Positions 9,652 to 15,575 of a stretch of 30,699 nucleotides of DNA are shown here, in pieces. The notes under the pieces were generated by a model, which was not told the DNA's origin, ran no database searches, and saw nothing but the letters and a program-made list of their open reading frames with translations. The position numbers and the translations under genes were made by a program. The stretch comes from CAUZJO01 sp963580245 (GTDB taxonomy: Bacteria; Sumerlaeota; Sumerlaeia; MVZB01), in assembly GCA_963580245.1 (NCBI GenBank), contig CAUZJO010000048.1, positions 1-30,699 on the forward strand. The letters are read 5' to 3'. Positions within the stretch are counted from its first letter, which is position 1, and each line of letters starts with the position of its first letter.

Positions 9652-10959
9652 TCACTTCGATTCCACCAGAATATCGGTAAACTGGGCGTGGACGACATCA
9701 CAGGCTTCGCCGGTTTCGCGGGCGAGCAAGTCGCCCTGTCCGTCGGCGAACTCTTCGATCATCAGGCCCTTTTTTTCGTCTTCGACCGACTCTAGCCGCA
9801 CGCCGAACAGTATTCGGTTTTCGGCGGGGTCGAGCAGCGTGTATTCGCAATCGAGGCGAATCGTGGCCTTGGGCTGACGCGTGTCGCGATAGACGCCCCA
9901 CTCCCACACGCGCACGTCAAGTATCGCATCGACGTCGTAGGCCTCGGCCAGACCGGCGTAATTGGGAAGCCGACGCACCTTTTGCGCGCGGCGCGTCTTG
10001 ACGACCGACCGCGTCTGGAACAGATCCAGCAACTCCTGAGTATGGACGACCTCCCAGCCCTTACTGACCGCCAGCGTGTATTCGGCCCGGTCGATCAACT
10101 CTTTATGGATGTCAAAATCCTTGGAGGCCAAATAGTCATTGAGCGTCTCGCACACGGCCTTGTCGTTCGCGGTTTCGGCCGCGGCGCCGATCTTGCCCCA
10201 AAACTTCTCGGCGGGGTAGCGATGGTAATAGACGTCGATCCCCTCCGGGCGCGACATGCGGATGGCCTTGTCCGCGCTGACGCGCGAGGCGACAATGGCA
10301 ACACGGCGGATCGCGGCATCGTCACGCGGGGAAAGCTCGGGTTTGTTGTGCCCCTTTTCCAATCGCAGCCGGTCGTCTTCCAGAAAGTCGATGCCGACCA
10401 ACCCCAGCAGAAAATCGGGAATCTCGACCGGGTGCAATTCGGCCCGCACCGCCACCACCGCCGCGGTGACCTCGCCGCCGACGGCCCAATAGTCACGGTA
10501 GCGCTGATAGAGCAGCGGCAGATCTCGGCTTGAGTGATAGGAGGGATACGTGCCGAGCGAACTCTCACGCTTGTAAAACTCCCACGTGAAGGGCAACAGT
10601 GAAATCTCGGCCTTCGATTCGCTGCCGAGCCCCAGATAACGGCGGTTCATCCCCAGGCGCGTGGTGGCCGTGCCCCCCACGCCGACCTGCATGGCGCGCG
10701 TGGCGTGGGCGTTGGCGTGCAAACCAAGACCCATGCCGACTTGCAGCGTGAAAATGTCCGCCAGATCGGCCAGCCGGCGCACCGGCCACAAGGCTACCTC
10801 TCGCCCGGCGCTGGCCTCCTCGCCTTCGTCGCTGATCTCAGACTCGCCCACCTCGTCGAGCCACGCCGTCGAGACCTCCTCCGGCTGTCCCCCCGCCCGG
10901 TTCTCAACCAACCCGATGACGACCAGAAACAACCCACCCAGCATCCATTTCCGAAACAT
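9652..10959 (-). CDS. Exported two-domain protein with a CsgG-like C-terminal half
   Basis: A 435-residue protein. ATG 10959 is preceded by GGGAGGGG at good spacing and followed by a Sec signal peptide (about 1-23, ending RAGG/Q); an in-frame ATG at 11082 has neither. The N-terminal domain (about 65-200) has a glycine-rich stretch (FTLQVGMGLGLHAN) and ends in HPVEIPDFLLGLVGIDFLEDDR. This glycine-rich start and HPxEIxDFLxGxxGID ending recur in uncharacterised envelope proteins (recalled, not searched). The C-terminal half (about 215-435) has RRVAIVASRVS, AEAYDVDAILDVRVWEWG and repeated beta strands with a final DVVHAQFTDIL, like the alpha/beta fold of CsgG or TolB-N-type lipoproteins; this is a fold-level guess. 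It precedes the kinase operon in the same direction, 80 bases away, so it may belong to the same transcript. No enzymatic motif was seen. Confidence 0.7.
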   Translation of the reverse strand: MFRKWMLGGLFLVVIGLVENRAGGQPEEVSTAWLDEVGESEISDEGEEASAGREVALWPVRRLADLADIFTLQVGMGLGLHANAHATRAMQVGVGGTATTRLGMNRRYLGLGSESKAEISLLPFTWEFYKRESSLGTYPSYHSSRDLPLLYQRYRDYWAVGGEVTAAVVAVRAELHPVEIPDFLLGLVGIDFLEDDRLRLEKGHNKPELSPRDDAAIRRVAIVASRVSADKAIRMSRPEGIDVYYHRYPAEKFWGKIGAAAETANDKAVCETLNDYLASKDFDIHKELIDRAEYTLAVSKGWEVVHTQELLDLFQTRSVVKTRRAQKVRRLPNYAGLAEAYDVDAILDVRVWEWGVYRDTRQPKATIRLDCEYTLLDPAENRILFGVRLESVEDEKKGLMIEEFADGQGDLLARETGEACDVVHAQFTDILVESK

Positions 10960-10991
10960 CAAGCCCCTCCCTTCCTCATCGAATCTCCTTC

Positions 10992-11013
10992 GCCCGCCCC
11001 AAAGGGAGCGGGC
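10992..11013 (-). promoter_or_regulatory. GC-rich hairpin in the leader of the CsgG-like gene
   Basis: GCCCGCCCC (10992-11000) pairs with GGAGCGGGC (11005-11013), one mismatch, around AAAG. It lies 33 bases upstream of the start codon, in the likely 5' untranslated region. It could affect mRNA stability or translation; no ligand-binding structure is evident. Confidence 0.35.
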
Positions 11014-11060
11014 AAGCCCCCCATACCATCTACCGTGACTCTGAATCTTCGATTCCCAAT

Positions 11061-11143
11061 CCCGAGCCCGCTCCGTTGCCAAAGCGGCTATGGCACGCCT
11101 GTAGCACTACCGCGCGGAGGCCGCGGCGGAGACCGAAACCCGA
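11061..11143 (+). repeat. Inverted repeat copy B, with an internal GC palindrome insert
   Basis: 11061-11097 and 11127-11143 match the minus strand of 9546-9600, separated here by about 28 extra bases that contain CCGCG-N7-CGCGG. On the plus strand the copy keeps the ATGGC that starts the kinase in copy A, but runs into TAG two codons later, so it is not coding. It lies between the CsgG-like gene and the tRNA. Confidence 0.75.
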
Positions 11144-11156
11144 ACGCCGACGCAAG

Positions 11157-11238
11157 TACCGGGAGCGGGACTCGAACCCGCACGCCCGAAGGCCAGGGAT
11201 TTTAAGTCCCTTGCGTCTGCCAATTCCGCCATCCCGGC
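11157..11238 (-). tRNA. trnL: tRNA-Leu (anticodon UAA)
   Basis: A cloverleaf is readable on the minus strand. The acceptor stem is GCCGGGA paired with TCCCGGT (one G-U), discriminator A. The D arm contains GGCGGAATTGGCAGACGC, the usual leucine pattern. The anticodon stem is AGGGA/TCCCT with loop CTTAAAA (anticodon at 11204-11202). There is a short class II variable arm (GGCCTTCGGGCGT) and a T arm GCGGGTTCGAGTCCCGC. CCA is not encoded. It decodes UUA and probably UUG. Confidence 0.97.
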
Positions 11239-11255
11239 GCTCGAAGCTAAGCTCA

Positions 11256-11283
11256 GTATTATCAAGCATTCTAGGCTGGTCAA
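11256..11283 (-). promoter_or_regulatory. Candidate promoter of tRNA-Leu
   Basis: On the minus strand TTGACC (11283-11278) is followed after 16 bases by TAATAC (11261-11256), with the tRNA 5' end about 18 bases further on. The -35 is close to consensus and the -10 is weak; the overlapping GATAAT is a better hexamer at a spacing that is too short. Confidence 0.45.
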
Positions 11284-11342
11284 GTGCAATCCCATTAGGT
11301 CGCGTTACCGTCCTCATTCGGCCCCGATTCCGGTCTCGTTCT

Positions 11343-11363
11343 TGGCAACATTCTGGCAACATT
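11343..11363 (+). repeat. Direct repeat TGGCAACATT, two copies one base apart
   Basis: TGGCAACATT occurs at 11343-11352 and 11354-11363, just before a terminator-like hairpin and at the edge of the decayed accessory region. It could be a recombination or protein-binding site, or a scrap of a lost gene. Confidence 0.5.
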
Positions 11364-11365
11364 GT

Positions 11366-11403
11366 CCCCCGGTCGGGGCCGACCCTGGCCGGGGGTTCTT
11401 TTT
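11366..11403 (+). terminator. Rho-independent terminator on the plus strand with no gene in front of it
   Basis: CCCCCGG (11366-11372) pairs with CCGGGGG (11389-11395), and TTCTTTTT follows on the plus strand only. No plus-strand gene lies upstream, since the tRNA runs the other way. It is either a relic of a deleted gene or a block against transcription from the plus side into the accessory region. Confidence 0.6.
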
Positions 11404-11427
11404 GCTCAGCAACATGGGCGGAAACGG

Positions 11428-11778
11428 TCATCTCTTGTCTGCCGGCCGTTGGCTGGAGGTAGATATCTTGTCCGCGAACGTCCCGTAATCGTTCGCCACA
11501 GTGAAATCACCCGACGCCAACGAACTTGAAGGCCGCAGACCATTGCGAAGCTGAATCTCGTTGAGGTTTTTAAGCAGTTCTTCGTCGAGCAGGTGCAGGC
11601 GGTTGCCGATGCCAAGCTCATTTTGCCCGAAATCCGGTACGAATTCAGGGGCGGCGTCATCGACCACCTTGATGACGGTGAACTCGGTCCGGCAGATTTC
11701 CTACCCCCGAAACAGGTCACAGACCGCCTCGATGGCTTGAAACTGGTAGTCCAGATTCGGCTCAAAATGTAGTTTCAT
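11428..11778 (-). pseudogene. Type III restriction enzyme Res subunit, N-terminal fragment with an amber codon
   Basis: ATG 11778 opens with MKLHFEPNLDYQFQAIEAV and CDLFRG, the characteristic start of type III Res helicase/nuclease subunits. Codon 26 is TAG (11703-11701); the same frame then continues EICRTEFTV and on through LLKNLNEIQLRNGL and SGDFTV, and loses similarity just where the Walker A region (METGTGKT in the family) should come. The frame ends at 11428. The nuclease and almost all of the helicase are gone. TAGGAG sits right at the methylase stop, so the ancestral genes were in the usual mod-res order. It cannot make an active enzyme. Confidence 0.75.
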
Positions 11779-11789
11779 CGCGGCATCTC

Positions 11790-12285
11790 CTACAAGCTCC
11801 GCACGTTGGAAATGCCGTGCTGATTGAGGATCGCGGCCAGGTTGGTCTTGGCCACGTCGTTGGCGAAGGCGTTGTCAAGGAATACTCAGGTCGTATAGCC
11901 AGCATCATCAGGACTTAGCGGCTCCGGCAATTGCACCATGATGTAGCGTCTATTTCCCCCATCATCGGAGTTTTGAGCAATAACGGCATGAGCTATGCTC
12001 CCCGATCCCGCGAAGAAATCCATCACAATCGAATCCGATGACGTACCCAGATATATACAACGGCGGAGCATTCGAACTGGCTTGGGCGTCGTGAACACCT
12101 TCGGCGCCAACAGCTGTGCTGTTTCTTTCTGCGCCTCGTCATTATGGCCGACCTCCTCAAAGGGCCACCATGAGGAAGGGACCACACCGGCCTGAATTTC
12201 ATTGAGGTAGCGCTTGATCCGAGCGCGTGCATTCACGAAGGGCTTCTTGGCGGGCGGTCGCCTGTTCGGAGTTGGCGGCGGGCTT
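11790..12285 (-). pseudogene. Type III DNA methyltransferase Mod subunit, remnant with internal deletion and TGA
   Basis: The fragment reads RIKRYLNEIQAGVVPSSWW, EEVGHNDEAQKE, TTPKPVRMLRR, then the AdoMet-binding motif DFFAGSGSIAHAV and RRYIMVQLPEP. This is the C-terminal half of a beta-class N6-adenine methylase of type III systems. The catalytic DPPY region is absent. After SPDDAGYTT there is an in-frame TGA (11888-11886), followed in the same frame by the C-terminal tail VFLDNAFANDVAKTNL...VRSL, ending with TAG at 11792-11790. The segment between is much shorter than in intact Mod proteins, so an internal deletion is also present. The upstream boundary is approximate because it abuts the transposase remnant in the same orientation. 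Confidence 0.75.
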
Positions 12286-13068
12286 GAAAGCACCCGGCAG
12301 CGATCCATGCGGTGTTCTTGTTTGAGATGCCCGATGCCCGGTTCGATCGCCGCGACCCACAAACGCATGTTGGGGCGCGCGCGCCAGGCGTGCCACCTGC
12401 GCCAGCGTCACGCCCAGCGTGTGGCCGTCGTAAGGGTTGTCGCGCATCGCCATCGCGCCCACGAACCAACCCCCGCGACTGGTCGCCGCCACGCTGACCT
12501 TGGCGCCGAACTCGTAACGTTTGCGCGCCTTGCCTTTGGCGATGCACGCCACGCGCGGCTCATGCACTCTGTAAATCTTCTGCTTCTCGCGGCGCTCTTG
12601 GCCGTGAATGTTTTTGGTAATTTACATTAGATTTAAGAGCTTCCCGTCGGGTCGCGGGCGCTTGCGCTCTGATGTCGCGAATCACGCGTCCAAGAATCGT
12701 CCTCAGTTTCTTACGGCAGTGCTCGGCTCGCTTGGGCCGGCGCGTGCGCATGGTGCGATTGACCCCTAGCAGCAGGCGTTTGCCGACGCGCCGGTAGTTT
12801 TGGCGAAACTTGATGCCGCGCCGGTCGGAAAACGCACGTGCCTTTCCTGCACGGTTGTGTCCACGTTGACACGCGCCAGCTGGCTGGGCTTGATCGCTTT
12901 GAGCGCCAAACCCGCCGCGATCGTCTCCTTGAGCATCGCCTCGACGCCTGCCGCTCCCACGCGCAGGGCCAGTTTGACCATCGCGTGATTCTGATCCACG
13001 ATCGCTTGCAGTTTGATCTTAAACAAATCGCCTTGAGGGTCTTCGCAGGGCGAAGGCTTGGGTTTCAT
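12286..13068 (-). mobile_element. IS5-family-type transposase remnant with several deletions and frame changes
   Basis: Pieces of one DDE transposase occur in order but in different frames. ATG 13068 starts the N-terminal part, followed by ALKAIKPSQLARVNVDTTVQ. Next come FRQNYRRVGKRLL and RTILGRVIRDIRAQ, then VHEPRVACIAKGKARKRYEFG, KVSVAATSRGGWFVGAMA and NPYDGHTL. Last is AAIEPGIGHLKQEHRMDRC, the C-terminal signature of this group. Compared with the family, segments are missing after HAMVKLAL, after HVRFPT and after APQHAFVG. The element cannot encode a transposase. I could not find a matching pair of terminal inverted repeats. Confidence 0.8.
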
Positions 13069-13320
13069 GACGCCAACTTTCGCAAGGTTTCGGCGGCGAC
13101 CGGTCGCTTTTCTTGAAAAACCATACACCACCCACCCGCATTTTGATCCCATTATTGTTGGGCAAGGGGGCTTTTTCAGGATCGACTATATAAAGGCTGG
13201 ATGTCCTCCGGCACTGAGGCTCATGACTCGGATACTCGCGGCCAAACGGAGACTGGCCGGCACAAGTGCCACGCCGGCAGCCACCGGTGTAGTTTTCCCC
13301 ACGAGCGGGCCATAACGCAT

Positions 13321-13650
13321 TCAATATAGCTGCCAATATCTAGCCGCCGTCTTCCCCGGTCCTTCGGGACCCGCGGTGGATCCGCCCAGCGGCATTAAAT
13401 CCATCTGGAAATACCAGCTTTCCAGGTGATCGGAGAGGGAGCCGATTATCTCGCCGGTTTGGAGGACATGCTCGAAATTCACGGGGGCCGATGCGCCCAT
13501 TGTTGCGTTCAGGCCATTCGTGCCCAATCCGACCTGGAAGGGCATGATGAACGAGCTCAGGCGCGCGAAATCCGCGCGGTCGGCCCGGTTGACCAGCTCC
13601 GGCTCCTCGCCGGATTCAATCCAGTAATCGCGCCGGGCGGGATCGCGGGT
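13321..13650 (-). pseudogene. Unrecognised C-terminal gene fragment joined behind the VKOR-DsbA gene
   Basis: About 100 codons look protein-like (RDYWIESGEEPELVNRAD, ARLSSFIMPFQVGLGTNGL, NFEHVLQTGEIIGSLSDHL, ESWYFQMDLMPLGG) and end at TAG or TAA at 13321. They have no start of their own: upstream the frame runs antisense-like through the VKOR-DsbA gene, overlapping its last codons in another frame. It is most likely the tail of a gene brought here by a deletion. I do not recognise the family. Confidence 0.4.
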
Positions 13651-14539
13651 GGGGGTTCCTCGGCTTGGGCACGTTTGGATTACAGTCGATCGAGAGCGGA
13701 TAATGTTTATAGATGAGGTGATATTGATCAGAAAACGCTTCGAGCGCCCCGCGCATCGTATGATGAAACTTTCGGCAAAAGGGACATTCAAAATCGGTGA
13801 AAACGACGATCTGGAGCGGCGCGTTCGGCTCCCCGCGAACCAAAGACCAACTGGCGACTTTCATTTCGACGGGGGGCGCGCTTTCGTATCGTCGAATCAC
13901 GTCCCGGTTTTTGAGCTGGCGCGCCCAAAGCGGCGGCCCCGCGCCGAGCAGCGGCGCGAGCAATACGACGATCAGAAGGGCCGTAAGGCTCCCGCGCGTC
14001 AACCTCCAATCCGACCCCCTTCGAAGCCAATCCAAAAGGATCCCCCATGCGACCCCCACGCCCCTTAGCACACAGCTGAAATACCCAACCAGAGAAAAGC
14101 CCACCGCGGAGGCCACCACGACCGAGTTCAGCAGGTTGACGTAATAAACGATCGTACAACCCAGGCAAAAAGCGCGGATCACGAAGGCGGAGATCAAGGC
14201 CAGGCAGACCGAGGTCATCAGGCCCACCAGTGTGAACAGCGAGGCCATCGCAACATCCTGGGAATTCTCCCGCTCCTTCCCCGCGCCCCGGCGTGGTATC
14301 CACAGGAAGCAACAGAGGACCACGAAATAGAGGACGCCAAAGCTGGCGGTCGGGATATCGCCCAGCTCTGAGAATTGACTGGCTTCGACCGCCGCGCAAT
14401 AGAAGGCCTTCACGAATCCACACAACCCCGCGCCCTCTTTACCGGCGACAAAAAGGACGTGCTGCCCGACCAGATAGCACGAAACCAATGCTCCGACAAC
14501 AGAAGTGCTACGCAGTAAATTAAGGCGTATTCGCGTCAC
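13616..14539 (-). pseudogene. VKOR-DsbA fusion (disulfide-bond forming), truncated in the thioredoxin domain
   Basis: The N-terminal 200 residues are a vitamin K epoxide reductase-type membrane domain. It has four to five hydrophobic helices, loop cysteines Cys40 and Cys48, the GDIPTASFGVLYF signature, and the quinone-side pair in FCLGC (Cys125/Cys128). A fifth helix (about 186-202) leads to a DsbA-like domain with VVFTDFECPFCRKFHHTM (CPFC 252-255). The family would continue for another hundred residues with a cis-proline loop. Here similarity ends soon after YKHYPLSIDCNPNV and the frame stops at 13616, in sequence that belongs to an unrelated fragment. The VKOR half might still fold, but the oxidase has no complete partner domain. 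No intact copy is visible in the window. Confidence 0.85.
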
Positions 14540-15011
14540 TGAAATGAATCCCCATAAATAGAACAGCCAAACTCTAACAACTATACCAGATCAACGCAAT
14601 AGTTTCAGTGTATCGGCAGATAGCTGGTTCCGCTCCTGAACCACGAACATAACGGTGGCGACTGGCTACTTGGAACCCCGAGAGCTTATTTAAATTTTGA
14701 GATTGTATTGAAATCCAACGCCTGGGCCTGCACAGGGGAGAACACGTCGTGACGAGCAGGGAATCGCGGTTTTTTACTTGGCGTTGGACGCTCGATGCTT
14801 GACGTCAACCCTACCCTCAAATGCTCATGAATCGCCCTCACGGCGTTTTGTCGACTTGACCCATTTCTGGGTGCGTCCTGGGGCGGAGAGAATCAATTCT
14901 GGCGGCTCCAGCGCCGTCTTTGGCCCATTCCTGGAAAATCTGAGGCCTGGACTCAGAGGCCCACTCCGGCGCATCATAACAGGGGCACGGCCAAGGAGCC
15001 GCCCACCCACC
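14540..15011. other. Spacer with no recognised gene
   Basis: This 470-base stretch separates the VKOR-DsbA gene (minus) from the terminase-like gene (plus). 14540-14720 is relatively AT-rich and could hold the divergent promoters. Open frames from 14778 are in sequence without protein-like character until the ATG at 15012. No RNA gene or repeat was recognised. Confidence 0.5.
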
Positions 15012-15446
15012 ATGCCGACCCCACGCGCAAACTCCCCGAAACAGAAGCCGATCAACGGCGAAGTAGGCCCGACTCTCAACGGGCGTCAAATGAGCTTCGT
15101 GAAACATTTCATCGTGGACGGCGAACGGAACCAGATAGACCAACGCGCCCGAATTGACGGTGCGGCCCTCCTCGGGCGGATGCGCGATATTGCCCTTGCG
15201 AAAATGGGAGACGTTGCTACGTGGTCTCAAGGCAATGGGATTCAGCTCAAGGCATCAAAAGACATCCCCCCGGGCGTGTGGGCGGCGATTAAGCGTATCG
15301 GGCATCATTCGGTCACGCTCCCCAATGGCCAGAAAAAGGCGCAGTGTGTAATAGAGATCGAGAACCGGACCGTGCAGCAGGTGAAGTTGGGCGAGCGTCT
15401 CAGCTTGTGGGACGGCGAGCAGCGTGGGCAGCCGGTGCCGGTATGA
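15012..15446 (+). CDS. Phage terminase small subunit-like protein, probably a defective remnant
   Basis: A 144-residue protein from ATG 15012, with AAGGAG 13 bases upstream; the in-frame ATG at 14778 adds 78 residues without family character. LNGRQMSFVKHFIVDGERN resembles the opening helix of terminase small subunits. MRDIALAKMGDVATW, GIQLKASKDIPP and the IEIENRTVQQVKLGERLSLW ending resemble their central and C-terminal parts (compare xKLHDKLKALELLGKHL). The DNA-binding helix-turn-helix segment normally found between these parts (the TxAAIxAGYS region, about 35 residues) is missing, which suggests an internal deletion. No large terminase, portal or capsid gene is nearby. The assignment rests on pattern similarity and could be wrong; the open frame itself is convincing. 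Confidence 0.5.
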   Translation: MPTPRANSPKQKPINGEVGPTLNGRQMSFVKHFIVDGERNQIDQRARIDGAALLGRMRDIALAKMGDVATWSQGNGIQLKASKDIPPGVWAAIKRIGHHSVTLPNGQKKAQCVIEIENRTVQQVKLGERLSLWDGEQRGQPVPV

Positions 15447-15575
15447 GGCCGACGAAAACGAATAGCGATGGACCGAGGTTTGTACTAGACTGTATATGAA
15501 GGAGCATGGACCCTGGCAATGGCCCCGTCGCTCTGCCCACCCATTTAAGTCGGCCGCCCGAGTTCAGTTTAGCGG

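Larger units (their letters stand above)
11239..15446. other. Decayed accessory region (island remnant)
   Basis: Between the tRNA-Leu gene and the rhomboid gene every recognisable accessory gene is broken: a type III restriction subunit, its methylase, an IS5-type transposase, a VKOR-DsbA fusion with an unknown fragment attached, and a phage terminase small subunit. The flanking genes are intact. Some spacers (for example 14540-14720) are more AT-rich than the surroundings. No integrase and no convincing att duplication were found, so calling it an island is inference from content. Confidence 0.6.

Noticed and set aside
7958..9877. 639-codon plus-strand open frame antisense to the kinase domains
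   Set aside because: The composition is non-protein-like, and the kinase motifs on the minus strand are unmistakable.
11157..11238. tRNA-Leu as the integration site of the accessory region
   Set aside because: Islands normally sit at the tRNA 3' end, but the broken genes are on the 5' side, and no duplicated tRNA end or integrase was seen.
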